Shown: positions 52,478-60,669 of the stretch, piece by piece
Layout of the letters: every line of letters begins with the position of its first letter
How positions within the stretch are numbered: position 1 is the stretch's first letter
Assembly: GCA_036499165.1 (NCBI GenBank)
Contig: DASYEE010000143.1
Span: 23,649-87,648 of the forward strand
Length of the DNA: 64,000 nucleotides
Source of the DNA: Galbitalea sp036499165
GTDB taxonomy: Bacteria > Actinomycetota > Actinomycetes > Actinomycetales > Microbacteriaceae
Direction: 5' to 3'
Program-made: the position numbers and the translations under genes
Notes under the pieces: model-generated
What the model saw: only the letters and a program-made list of their open reading frames with translations
Databases searched by the model: none
What the model was told of the DNA's origin: nothing

Positions 52478-52821
52478 GCCGCCGCGATAGTTGTGTGAAG
52501 CCTGAGCTCAACACCATCGATCGCCTCAGCCCGGTAGAGATCGCGCTTGTTCCTGCCGAGGTGACCCACCGCGGCAAGGTCTAGGAGAGCGAGAAGGACA
52601 TGGAGGGCGGGAAGGTCGCCCTCACGCTCGGCAACTAGTCGACGAAGTCCGATCCGGAAACGCCCGCTGCTTCCGCTTCGATGCGGCGGATGCGGCCGGC
52701 GACGATGGCTTGTGCGGCGAGAGCGACGCATTTTCTTCGTATGTGCGCTGCGGGAAGTCATCCATGGCGGCAATCTACGCCCTGTACGGTGACCGCTCGA
52801 GCGAGCGTCCGTGAAAGTGCT
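52478..52821. other. Gene-free stretch with probable decay
   Basis: All frames are interrupted. A minus-strand stretch near 52640-52745 reads ALAAQAIVAGRIRRIEAEA, which is protein-like but has no start and stops at once. No intact gene is supported; it is likely the decayed part of an accessory gene. Confidence 0.5.
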
Positions 52822-52983
52822 CCCACGCGGCCGCTCCGGCATTCGTTCGGTAATGAGTTGGTTCGGGCGGGCGTCGACCTCTCCGAAGCCAACACTGGTA
52901 CAGCATTCTTTCTCTCAACCACCACCGTAAAAGCGGTCTGTGACGCTGACGGCGCGGGCATCACACTGGACTCCCTGAAGTAG
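52822..52983 (+). pseudogene. Tyrosine recombinase/integrase C-terminal fragment
   Basis: The frame reads PLRHSFGNELVRAGVDL, which matches the H/R-x-x-R-H box and following helix of tyrosine recombinases, and then LSTTTVKAVCDADGAGI, which resembles the LSTTTVYT.V.DADR segment that follows the active Tyr region. The LGH block between them is missing or scrambled, and no N-terminal part is present. This is a broken remnant of a XerC/D-like or phage integrase, ~1.7 kb from the tRNA-Tyr. Confidence 0.55.
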
Positions 52984-53086
52984 GGTCTGGAGGTCGTGAG
53001 TCAATCCGGATAAGCGGCATTACGGAGCGGGCGATCTGCGCATCATTCGGACGGCGTTGGCCGTCGCTGCACCGTGTCCGCGCGGT

Positions 53087-53596
53087 CTAGCGGATGTCTT
53101 TGACGAGCGAGGCCAGAAACCAACGCGCGTTCACCGTTTCGTAGTTGCCCCATGAAACGGGGAAGCTCAAGGTGGCGTTGCCAGCGGACCAGGAGTGGAA
53201 AGGTTGCTGATGCGGTCGGGTGTCTACATTGTCAGAATATGCAACCGACGGGCTTATGAGATTGCCGATCCGGTAATACTCGTCCTCTTTCGCGAAGCCC
53301 ATCGAGCGCCGGAGTCCCCAAGGAAATGAGCGCGCCGTGGATGGGCCATCACTCGTATATAGGTCGCCGTCATAGAACACGAGCCCATAGTCCAGGAGCC
53401 AGCAGTCGACGCGGGTTTCATTTATGAGTCCCGCAACGGGCGCTCTGCCGGAGGCGACGAGGGCGGATCGGAGTTCATCAAGGTCGAGGCGAAACTGCTT
53501 CTCTGCCGCCGCTTTGGGCTCACCCAACTCCTGTATTCGGCGCTGCCGTTCTCCTTCGAAATCCTGCATCTCCTGGTCGAGGTCCCGCAGCGCCAT
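53087..53596 (-). CDS. Hypothetical accessory protein with N-terminal coiled coil
   Basis: A 169-residue protein. Residues ~1-50 form a charged helical segment (LDQEMQDFEGERQRRIQELG, KQFRLDLDELRSALV) likely to be a coiled coil. The rest has aromatic strand-like parts (WLLDYGLVFYDGDLYTS, SFPVSWGNYETVNARW). No domain recognised. It may belong to the integrated element. Confidence 0.55.
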   Translation of the reverse strand: MALRDLDQEMQDFEGERQRRIQELGEPKAAAEKQFRLDLDELRSALVASGRAPVAGLINETRVDCWLLDYGLVFYDGDLYTSDGPSTARSFPWGLRRSMGFAKEDEYYRIGNLISPSVAYSDNVDTRPHQQPFHSWSAGNATLSFPVSWGNYETVNARWFLASLVKDIR

Positions 53597-53691
53597 GCGT
53601 CATCCTCTCGCGCTTGCAAGCGGAAATGCAACCCACGAGCTGCGGCGCTCGGTCAGGGCGCGGCACAGCTTCTTGGGGCGTCCCTGCGAGG

Positions 53692-53985
53692 TTAGGGCTT
53701 GCGACCGAACGTGCGCGAGTCGATGTATCGCTGTACCTCGGGTGCCGCAATGCGTTGCTTCCCCGTGGTGCCCCCGAGTTCCACCACGGTGAGCTCACCC
53801 CGGTTGATGCGTTCGTACACCCATGCTTTCGACACCTCAAACAGCTTCGCGACGTTCGCGACTGAGTAGAGGCGTCTGTCATCGACGATCCGCACCTCAC
53901 GTTGGATATGCACTGTCGTAGTTTCAAGGATGGTCTCGATCTGTGCGCGGACGATCTCGAGTATTGCGTCTTCCAGTTTTGTCAT
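53692..53985 (-). CDS. Excisionase-family helix-turn-helix protein
   Basis: A 97-residue protein. After a helical N-terminus, residues ~45-90 are a MerR/excisionase-type winged helix: RRLYSVANVAKLFEVSKAWVYERINRGELTVVELGG with a basic end. Such proteins direct recombination or control of integrative elements. It lies in the same region as the integrase fragment. I start at MTKLEDAIL; seven more in-frame codons upstream have no support. Confidence 0.75.
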   Translation of the reverse strand: MTKLEDAILEIVRAQIETILETTTVHIQREVRIVDDRRLYSVANVAKLFEVSKAWVYERINRGELTVVELGGTTGKQRIAAPEVQRYIDSRTFGRKP

Positions 53986-54117
53986 GGCAATACTCTGCCC
54001 TCCCACATAATTGCGGAGGCGTCTCGTGCTCGGTCGCGCGACTGTAGGGGCGTGTGATGAGCGACTAGTCGATCGGATTGAGGGTACGGTGAGTTCACTC
54101 GAATGGGAGGCGACCGG

Positions 54118-54621
54118 ATGCTCTACCTTGTGATGCCGACGCGTCAGATGTATTGGACTGATCTCTTAGGTCAGGATGTGTTGGATTATGCGGCTCTGTA
54201 CGGGAAGGACCTGGGAGAGGTCGACTGGTGGAAGCCTGCGGAGCGGTCTGCCAACGATGACGATGTAAGGGTGGCGCTGCGCTATGGAATCGCCAGCACG
54301 GCTGGGATTGTGGTTGATGCCGGGCATATGGCAGTCGTGCATCGTCCCGACAGCATGCGGCAGACGTTCCGAGAGACCGCGGCCATTCGAGCGAAGGCGG
54401 CACCGCAGACGGAAGCGGTGGAGCGGTTCATCGACGATCACATCTCGCCCGGTTGGTATGAATCCGCGCGGGCTCTAGACATTCGCGTCGAACAAAGCTT
54501 GACGCGTTCGTTGGCGGAAGCTGAGAAAGACGCACGTGAGGAGATTTCCGGGTCCGCCCCAGTTGATGCGCTGGTGGATCACTGGAAGGCGCTCCGCGGC
54601 AGCATCCCGGAGCCCATCTAG
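54118..54621 (+). CDS. Hypothetical accessory protein
   Basis: A 167-residue protein with GGGAGG seven bases before the ATG at 54118. It starts MLYLVMPTRQMYWTDLLG, contains the segment VRVALRYGIASTAGIVVDAGHMAVV and ends with acidic, Ala-rich helices. No motif recognised. Codon use is a little less GC-biased than the core genes. Confidence 0.55.
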   Translation: MLYLVMPTRQMYWTDLLGQDVLDYAALYGKDLGEVDWWKPAERSANDDDVRVALRYGIASTAGIVVDAGHMAVVHRPDSMRQTFRETAAIRAKAAPQTEAVERFIDDHISPGWYESARALDIRVEQSLTRSLAEAEKDAREEISGSAPVDALVDHWKALRGSIPEPI

Positions 54622-54822
54622 ACAACTGCGTGTCGAGCGCAGAATTCGTGAGTACGGCATCCAACTTCCGGTTCCCGTGCGCAAAAGACCTTGCTCGGCC
54701 TGTGTACGATTCGCAAGCTGTTGTGCTAATGTAGGCCGCTCAGTTCGCTGTCGAGCGTCGTTCGTTACGTAGAGATCTGGACATGGTCACGTTCCTAGCA
54801 GGCATCGTAGCGTCGCCCCGCT

Positions 54823-54874
54823 TGTGTATAAGTTGTGCATAACATAGCTAAATCTGTGGATAGCATGTGCACAA
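54823..54874 (+). promoter_or_regulatory. Phased array of four DnaA-box-like 9-mers
   Basis: TGTGTATAA (54823), TGTGCATAA (54834), TGTGGATAG (54855) and TGTGCACAA (54866) all match or nearly match TGTGNATAA, the complement of the DnaA box TTATNCACA. The starts are 11, 21 and 11 bases apart, so all sites face the same side of the helix. Confidence 0.55.
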
Positions 54875-54936
54875 ATTAGTGGCTAATAGCCGTATTATGG
54901 AGATTACGACGAGCCGGTTACCGGAGCGTTGTCCGC

Positions 54937-54963
54937 CTAAAACCCCGCCGCGCGGGGTTTTAG
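54937..54963. terminator. 12-bp perfect hairpin with A- and T-rich ends
   Basis: CTAAAACCCCGC (54937-54948) and its exact complement (54952-54963) flank a three-base loop. The TTTTAG on both strands makes it a good two-way terminator. It ends four bases before the stop of the DUF3800 gene, which reads toward it. Confidence 0.85.
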
Positions 54964-54966
54964 TGC

Positions 54967-55668
54967 TTAAGGGTCCCAGCGCCGGACATGTCCCCAAATG
55001 GGTCGTAGCATCTCCCACATCTGGGCAACAGCCTTCGCCGTGCGCCGATCCGTCTCAGTGTGAGCGTCGTAACGTCGGTACAAATAGACCACGAGATCGG
55101 CCGCCTGAAGGCCGGGAGAATCTGCTGAAGATCCAAAAGTGATCGGCATCTGGATGGTCGCCAGTTTGCTGGAACGGTAACCGCCCGTCCCAACGATCTG
55201 ATAGTTCTCTGCTCGACGTGAGTGGTCCGCCTGATCTGGCAATTCATCAGCAATCACCATCACCTCTTCGTTGACCTTGACCGCATATCTGTCTACAGCT
55301 TCGAGTAGATATTTGAGAGTGACCCTGTGCGGGGGTTCGGGATAGCTGTAACGAGCATTGAGTCGTACGACATCCACGCCGCTGATGAACATCTTTGCCG
55401 TGGGTATGCCAACAAGTTCCTGCAGGGCTCGTTTGTAAATTGCGATGGCGGCCGAGGGCACACGCCGAATGGCCTTCCACCCGCCATCGCCGGCCATCAT
55501 GTCGTGGGCATGTAGTTCGGATCCGGGAACCACACCAAACCCCTCCGCGTATACGCCCGCCGACTTGACAGCCGCTGCCAACGGCGTCAACTGGTCCTCG
55601 TGCACCACAAAGGCGCACACGTAGTAGCGGTCCTGGGTGTATGACTCGTCGATAAACGCAAAGAGCAC
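54967..55668 (-). CDS. DUF3800-domain protein
   Basis: A 233-residue protein. FAFIDESYTQDRYYVCAFV at the start and ADSPGLQAADLVVYLYRRY near the end are the DUF3800 hallmarks: a D-E-S acidic site and a distal D-S-x-x-x-x-Q-x-A-D site in an RNase H-like fold. A conserved mid acidic residue is in VMVIADELPDQ. The family is frequent in mobile elements and defence islands; a nuclease-like role is suspected but not shown for most members. It reads toward the terminator at 54937 and is isolated from the phage genes. Confidence 0.85.
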   Translation of the reverse strand: MLFAFIDESYTQDRYYVCAFVVHEDQLTPLAAAVKSAGVYAEGFGVVPGSELHAHDMMAGDGGWKAIRRVPSAAIAIYKRALQELVGIPTAKMFISGVDVVRLNARYSYPEPPHRVTLKYLLEAVDRYAVKVNEEVMVIADELPDQADHSRRAENYQIVGTGGYRSSKLATIQMPITFGSSADSPGLQAADLVVYLYRRYDAHTETDRRTAKAVAQMWEMLRPIWGHVRRWDP

Positions 55669-55910
55669 TTGTCAATCATGGGGGTGAGGCCCTTGGCGAA
55701 TCGGCGACACTCTCAATCTCGGTTCATCGGACCTGGCTGCCGGAGTGACGGGATCGACCGTTCTAGACAATCCTCGAGTTTCCAAGGGACGGGGAGCTCG
55801 GTCGGGACGCTTGGTTGAGTCGTCATACGGGTGGCTATTCAGGCTGGGCTTGTGCGCACGGTCACCGGTTTTGCCAATCGACGACATAACGTCTCAGCCC
55901 CGGCGCCCGC

Positions 55911-55979
55911 CTATCCGATGAATTGAACGGTGAGGATAGCGCCGTCGTCGCGCGATCCGGTGGTGAAAGCACTATCGCT
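55911..55979 (-). pseudogene. Remnant of a phage tail-protein C-terminus
   Basis: The end reads SDSAFTTGSRDDGAILTVQFIG-stop. It parallels AFPTGSHGAGEILTVQVIG-stop at 56822-56884 and DAFALTVQVIG near the end of the intact tail gene at 56883-57500. The upstream part is out of frame. It is a broken copy of the same tail-fibre-type gene. Confidence 0.5.
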
Positions 55980-56089
55980 GGATATTCGCTTGAAAGACCC
56001 GTGTGTATCTCGGCAATTATGGGGTGGTTGGGCAAACAAGTTCCCGTCGCGGCGACCGTTGACCGCACTGGGCGCAGCTAGCGACTGAG

Positions 56090-56290
56090 TCCTTCGATCC
56101 TGTGGAATGGGCGTCCCGCGGCTGCAGCACCGATCACGCCCCCGAGCGAGAGTTCCTTCGTGACGCCCGGATTCTGAATCGATCCGAGAGCGGATCAGGC
56201 AATGCCTCCGAGTGGGCCTGTCGGCCTGCTGGTGACGGCAGCCGCAGCGGTTCTCGCTGTGATCGTCTTGTTGTAGGCCGAGTAGGCGGT
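56090..56290 (-). pseudogene. Possible holin-like remnant
   Basis: Minus-strand frames join AYNKTITARTAAAAVTSRPTG with, after a frameshift or stop, LGSIQNPGVTKELSLGGVIG. Small phage holins of actinobacteria often begin with a Y-N-K-T-I-x-A helix and end with a second helix of this type. The gene is interrupted, and no start with a binding site remains. Low certainty. Confidence 0.3.
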
Positions 56291-56369
56291 GCACGGGAGG
56301 GCTAAGTGCGCCGTAGACAAGGGCGACCATCGGCGGTTAACTGAGTGACCCTGAAGATCTGGAGAGGTC

Positions 56370-56825
56370 ATGAAGCTGAAAGAGATCATCACCGGCGGCG
56401 CAGCCATCGCCATCGCGGGCGCTGCGTTTATCGGTATCGAGATCGCCTTGGCATCGCAGGGGCCCACGGTAGTTGTCCCTGCCACCGACACAACGACCTC
56501 GCAGACCGTAACTGGCACGACGTCGAGTCCCGCGCCAACCGAGGCGACCGTTCCCGCCGCAGTGACCACATCCACGCCGGTACCGACGACCGCGCCGGTA
56601 GTCTCAGACCCGCAGTCATTGCCAAGCCACTCAGACAGTTACAGTGCACCCGTCCCAGACTCGTCTCCGACACCCTTCGTTTTGACAGTTCCGTCGCCGG
56701 CACCGCCGCTTGCGACTGGTATCCCGTCCGGTGGCGCGCCCACAAACGTGCCGGGGACCAGTCAGCCGGACCCACGATCGTGCGCATCGCTAACACTGAG
56801 GTTCTCGCCCTTGGTCTGCAATTAG
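56370..56825 (+). CDS. Secreted Pro/Thr/Ser-rich protein
   Basis: A 151-residue protein with GGAGAGG before the ATG. A signal peptide or N-terminal anchor covers residues ~1-28 (MKLKEIITGGAAIAIAGAAF). The rest is a Thr/Pro/Ser/Val tract with no fold, a likely exported, possibly glycosylated, extended region. A Cys lies near each end of the last 15 residues (RSCASLTLRFSPLVCN). It is transcribed against the phage operon and could be a host-benefit (moron) gene carried by the element. Confidence 0.65.
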   Translation: MKLKEIITGGAAIAIAGAAFIGIEIALASQGPTVVVPATDTTTSQTVTGTTSSPAPTEATVPAAVTTSTPVPTTAPVVSDPQSLPSHSDSYSAPVPDSSPTPFVLTVPSPAPPLATGIPSGGAPTNVPGTSQPDPRSCASLTLRFSPLVCN

Positions 56826-56884
56826 CCGATCACCTGGACCGTCAGGATCTCGCCGGCTCCGTGCGATCCGGTGGGGAAGGCGCT
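56822..56884 (-). pseudogene. Second remnant of the tail-protein C-terminus
   Basis: Directly after the intact tail gene stop, the minus strand reads AFPTGSHGAGEILTVQVIG-stop. It matches the end of that gene and the remnant at 55911-55979. It overlaps the 3' end of the secreted-protein gene on the other strand. Confidence 0.5.
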
Positions 56885-57500
56885 AGCTGAGGTCGAGTCC
56901 AATGACTTGCACAGTGAGTGCGAAAGCATCCGCGTTGCCGCTGGCGGTGCCGGTTGCTGTGATCTGATACTGGGTTTTCACCGTGTGTGTGCCTGCAGGT
57001 ATAACGGCGATTAGCTGTTGCATGAAAGAGAGTGCGGCTCCGGTGGAAGTCGTCGGTGAGATACCGACGGTTCGGGGCAGGCTAGCGGTTGTGCCATCAA
57101 AGTTGAGGATGCCGCTGTAATAGTTGCCGCCGCTGCCGGTGACGGAAAGGTTGATATCAGCGGTCTCCGTGATAATGACTAGCGCGGCTTCGTCGAGAGT
57201 GAAGGTGACGCTACCGCCCGTGTCTGCATACGCAACGTTTCCGGTCCATCCGGGGGGAGTGTAGAGGCCCGTCTCGAACACGGTTCCGATGAACGCAATT
57301 TTGGCGTTCGCGGCCTCTAGTCCCGCTTCAGCGGTGGCGAGGTCATCGACTGTGGCCTGCAGCTTGGCGACCGTTCCGGCGAAGCTGCGTGCGACCGAGG
57401 GGCCGAGTTCTTTGATCTGCCGATCAATGTCCGCAAACTTGCGGGTGATCCAATCGCGGCCTCCTGGCAGCGACTCGCCTGGGTTACCGGGGTTGCCCAT
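56883..57500 (-). CDS. Phage tail-fibre/minor tail-like protein
   Basis: A 205-residue protein, next after the tape measure gene, with AGGAG before the ATG. Residues ~1-75 contain a helical part (WITRKFADIDRQIKELGPSVARSF, LQATVDDLATAEAGLEAA) like the stalk of tail or collar proteins. The C-terminal ~130 residues form a beta-rich domain (DTGGSVTFTLDEAALVIITETADINLSVTG, and TGTASGNADAFALTVQVIGLDLS), the pattern of a receptor-binding or jelly-roll-like domain. Location and shape, not a family match, support the call. Confidence 0.7.
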   Translation of the reverse strand: MGNPGNPGESLPGGRDWITRKFADIDRQIKELGPSVARSFAGTVAKLQATVDDLATAEAGLEAANAKIAFIGTVFETGLYTPPGWTGNVAYADTGGSVTFTLDEAALVIITETADINLSVTGSGGNYYSGILNFDGTTASLPRTVGISPTTSTGAALSFMQQLIAVIPAGTHTVKTQYQITATGTASGNADAFALTVQVIGLDLS

Positions 57501-57566
57501 AATGTTCTCCTAACGTGACTCTTGGGGTGGTGTTTGAAGGGATTGCTGTCAAATCTCCCTGCGGAG

Positions 57567-60359
57567 TTAGGCGCGCAATGTCAGTTGGTAGTGGGCCACC
57601 AGTTGCGCTACCGCAGTGGCGTTCGTAGCCTCGTTGATCTCGAAGTAGTTCGTTGTCGAACTGTCGACTTTCGATGGCGCTGTCGGACCTGACAGCTTCG
57701 ACGCGGCGGCGCGCACATCTGTCGGCGTGCCGTTGTTGATGGCTTTCAACATGGGCCGGTACTGCTGCGCTCGAGACGCCCTGGTGACTTCCTCATCGTT
57801 CGACAGGGCGACAATGTTGGAGTCTGACGTCGTTGTCCCTGCGCCGTGAACTGTCCCGCCGACCGTGCCGCCCTCGGCGAAGAAGTTCACGCGGCCACCC
57901 TGCGTGCTGTACGACACAGAACCGGTCGCACCTACGTGCACCGTCACATTCTTCAGCGCCGCGAACATGGCCTTGAGAGCGTTGAAGCTCGCCTCCGCAG
58001 CCGATGTGTTGACAGTCACCGTGGAGCTCACGTGAGCCGGAATGGTCAACTCGGAGTCGACAAGCTTCGTCACTGCGTCGCGGTCGAGCCCTGCAGCTAC
58101 GGCATGATCGATGATCGCCTGCCGGGACTTGATGAGAGCTTGGCGCCCATCCTCCCGTGCTTTCGCCGTATCTCCCTCGGACGAGATGATTGCCTGCGAC
58201 TGAGTTTCCGCGTCCTGTATCGCCTGCAATACCAGCTGGTGGTTGGCCAGGCCGCCGGCTGTACTGATGTTCAGGCTGTGTGCGGCCGCGGCACCCATCT
58301 GCTTCATGTTGTTGATGATCGTGGTCGTCATGTTCTGAAAATCGCCTGCGAGGGCAATATTTGCCTGCTCAAGTGATTGCGACGATCCGTTCAGGATGTC
58401 CAGTTGGCTCTTCCACAGCTTTCCGGCGTTCGTTGCCGCATCCTCCTCATTGGCGAGACGCGCGTACGCGTCAGCCTGCTGCTGGTTCGTCCCCACAAGA
58501 GCGCCCGACGCCACCTGGAGGTCGTCATACGCCGACTTTGACGCTTTCAGATCTTTGTTCTGTGTGCCGATTGCGTCTGTGACGATGGCGATGTTCCCGC
58601 CGAGTTCTCGCTGCGCCGCGGTCATGCGGACGCCGCCATTGACAGAATCCAGCGTGCTTTTGGAGACTTCGTCGAGTTTCTTGTGTTGGACATCGAGCGC
58701 TGTGGTCACGACCTTCTTTGCCGCCGCATCGCCAAGAGAGGCGCTGACCAGTGTCAGGGTCGAAATGCCTAGTTTCTTCGCGGCGTCAATTGCGCCGGAG
58801 TCCTGCAAGTTTTTTGCGGCCTGTAGGCGGGTGTTCTCACCAATGACCCCGTTGTCTTGCTGCAATGCGGCGGTGTAGCTGTTCACGGCCTTGGTAGATA
58901 CACCGGCGGCTGCGGACGAGGCAAGGAATACGGCTACTAGAGCTCCGAGACCAGCGACAACCCACCCGATCGGACCTTCCATGAAATCGATGGCGGCACC
59001 GAGCGCCCCCGTCGCGACCGTGGCACCGTCCTCAGCGACGGCCGTTGCCCCGATGGTTGCGGCGATCGACATGAACATGGCTGGAATGGACGTCCATGCT
59101 TTGAACGCCAACGAGCCGCCGAGTGCCAACTCAATCAACGTCGACAGGATGGGGGTGGGCACTGCAGAGATGACATTCGAGACAGCGGTGACCACGTCGA
59201 CCACCAGCGTGCCCCATGGGGCGAACGCCGCAAGAAGATTGAAGGCCGTATCGATCAGGGAGTCGAGCAGGTTCTCCACGTTGGGCAGGTTCTGTTGGGC
59301 GTAGGTGACGAACTGACGCATCCCCGGAGAAGCAGCAAATTGGGACAGGCGACCGACCGTGGACAGCAGGTACGAGTCGACATCGATGATCAACGGTGCG
59401 AGAGCATGAAACGACGAGAGCAGACCGCCGAAGCCGGTAGCAGCAATGGCACCCAGCACCTTCGAGTACAAGGCAGTCTCGGAGTTCAACTCCGGCATGT
59501 CCGCGTTCAGTTCGGCGACCACGGTGGAGAAGCCCCCGAGGACACCCTTCGCCGCTGTCGCCTCGAGCTGGGAAACATCCGTCTTCAGAGATGCGATGCC
59601 AGCAGCGAATTCGGCAGAGTCGGCCGAGCCGTCTTTCAACTCATTCCGGATGCCGAGCACTGCGAGAACGGCGACGCCAGCCATGGCGGAGATCGCTGCG
59701 CCTGCGCTAACTGCGAAGCCCGCGATAGGTATCAGGCCCGGGCCGAGAGCGACGATTGCTGTGAAGATCGCTTGAATGCGAGACATCGACTTGCCGGCGT
59801 TGTCCGTCGCCTTCGCCTGGGTTTCCTGCGCACCCGCGTCCTCTAGGGCAGTTTGCGCAGCCTTTTGTTGTGCTTGGGCAAGCGCATCCTCCGCGGCGGT
59901 CAGCGCCAGGGCGGCAAGGTCGGCTTTCTCGGTTGCCCGCGTCGCCTTGTCCTGCGCAGCGGCCTTCTCCGCCGCTGATGCGGACAATGACTGCTCCGTA
60001 CGCCAGAGTCGATCTCCCGCACTCGTCGCAAGGTCAGCGGCTGCGGCTTGCTTGACCTCGGCCGCTGCGAGGCGCGCCTCGGCGGCTGACACCGCATCGA
60101 TCTTCGCAGCAGCTCCTGTCGTGACCGATGTGCCCACCGTTGTGGTGCTGATGGTCGACGTGTCCCCTGATGCGGCATGGAGTGCCTCCAGCTGGGCGAG
60201 CGCCTCGGCAACGTTCGCGTGCACGGTGATCGTCGGATCCAGTTGCCCGAGCTCGCGCGCATCCGCGATCGTGGCTTCCTTGTCCCGCAACCACTGGTCG
60301 CGGTCCATCTTCAGTTTGCCGACGATGGAACCAGCAGTGGTGGGGCCTTCGTCAGCCAC
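57567..60359 (-). CDS. Phage tail tape measure protein
   Basis: A 930-residue protein. A long Ala/Lys-rich coiled-coil part (~residues 80-200) precedes several hydrophobic segments (GPGLIPIAGFAVSAGAAISA, GPIGWVVAGLGALVAVFLAS), and the C-terminal end has VNFFAEGGTVGGTVHGAGTTTSDSNIVALSNDEEVTRAS, shown here by its hallmarks FAEGGTV and SNDEEVTRAS, typical of tape measure proteins of siphovirus tails. It sets tail length and passes DNA. Starts at a GTG one base into the upstream stop (TAGTG), so it is coupled to the 82-residue gene. Confidence 0.9.
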   Translation of the reverse strand: MADEGPTTAGSIVGKLKMDRDQWLRDKEATIADARELGQLDPTITVHANVAEALAQLEALHAASGDTSTISTTTVGTSVTTGAAAKIDAVSAAEARLAAAEVKQAAAADLATSAGDRLWRTEQSLSASAAEKAAAQDKATRATEKADLAALALTAAEDALAQAQQKAAQTALEDAGAQETQAKATDNAGKSMSRIQAIFTAIVALGPGLIPIAGFAVSAGAAISAMAGVAVLAVLGIRNELKDGSADSAEFAAGIASLKTDVSQLEATAAKGVLGGFSTVVAELNADMPELNSETALYSKVLGAIAATGFGGLLSSFHALAPLIIDVDSYLLSTVGRLSQFAASPGMRQFVTYAQQNLPNVENLLDSLIDTAFNLLAAFAPWGTLVVDVVTAVSNVISAVPTPILSTLIELALGGSLAFKAWTSIPAMFMSIAATIGATAVAEDGATVATGALGAAIDFMEGPIGWVVAGLGALVAVFLASSAAAGVSTKAVNSYTAALQQDNGVIGENTRLQAAKNLQDSGAIDAAKKLGISTLTLVSASLGDAAAKKVVTTALDVQHKKLDEVSKSTLDSVNGGVRMTAAQRELGGNIAIVTDAIGTQNKDLKASKSAYDDLQVASGALVGTNQQQADAYARLANEEDAATNAGKLWKSQLDILNGSSQSLEQANIALAGDFQNMTTTIINNMKQMGAAAAHSLNISTAGGLANHQLVLQAIQDAETQSQAIISSEGDTAKAREDGRQALIKSRQAIIDHAVAAGLDRDAVTKLVDSELTIPAHVSSTVTVNTSAAEASFNALKAMFAALKNVTVHVGATGSVSYSTQGGRVNFFAEGGTVGGTVHGAGTTTSDSNIVALSNDEEVTRASRAQQYRPMLKAINNGTPTDVRAAASKLSGPTAPSKVDSSTTNYFEINEATNATAVAQLVAHYQLTLRA

Positions 60360-60607
60360 TAGAGCGCCCCATCAAGCTGGGCGGCGATCGCCCGGCCGAG
60401 ACGCGCGAGTCCCTCATCCTGCGCGACCGCCGAGCGTGCAGCAGCCTCCAGCAGGGCGCGTTGCGTGGATGTCAGCAGCGGGTGGCCGGCGCCCGGTACC
60501 GCGTGCAACTGGTCGAGTGCCGAAGCAACGACAAGATCGCCGAGGCTCTTACCTGCGGGCCATTCGGTTTCGTACGGGGGGATGCTTTTGGGCAATCCGT
60601 TGGGCAT
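60359..60607 (-). CDS. Small phage protein before the tape measure gene
   Basis: An 82-residue helical protein (ALDQLHAVPGAGHPLLTSTQRALLEAAARSAVAQD). It lies where tail assembly chaperones are normally encoded, directly before tape measure, and its stop shares a base with the tape measure start. No slippery frameshift sequence is obvious. Probably a tail chaperone or tail-completion protein; not assigned by motif. Confidence 0.6.
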   Translation of the reverse strand: MPNGLPKSIPPYETEWPAGKSLGDLVVASALDQLHAVPGAGHPLLTSTQRALLEAAARSAVAQDEGLARLGRAIAAQLDGAL

Positions 60608-60669
60608 TGCTGTTCATGTCCGGTCCTGGGGATGTGGGCGGGATGGTGCGTAAGTAGGTGGCTCGGCGC

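Larger units (their letters stand above)
54622..54966. other. A/T-rich control region of the accessory element
   Basis: About 345 bases without a gene, visibly richer in A/T than the chromosome. It holds a cluster of DnaA-box-like 9-mers (54823-54874) and a strong terminator (54937-54963), both listed separately. Confidence 0.7.
55669..56369. other. Region of decayed phage genes and spacer
   Basis: No intact gene is seen over ~700 bases. On the minus strand, the left part keeps a tail-protein C-terminus and the middle a holin-like sequence, both listed as pseudogenes. A 24-residue hydrophobic frame on the plus strand (from 56203, PPSGPVGLLVTAAAAVLAVIVLL) is the mirror of the holin helix and is not convincing as a gene. 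Confidence 0.5.

Noticed and set aside
52288..52842. Minus-strand 184-codon open frame
   Set aside because: Arg/Pro/His-rich, antisense to the integrase fragment, no binding site, and no protein-like segments over most of its length.
56203..56277. 24-residue plus-strand membrane peptide
   Set aside because: Poor ribosome binding site and it mirrors the hydrophobic holin-like remnant on the other strand.
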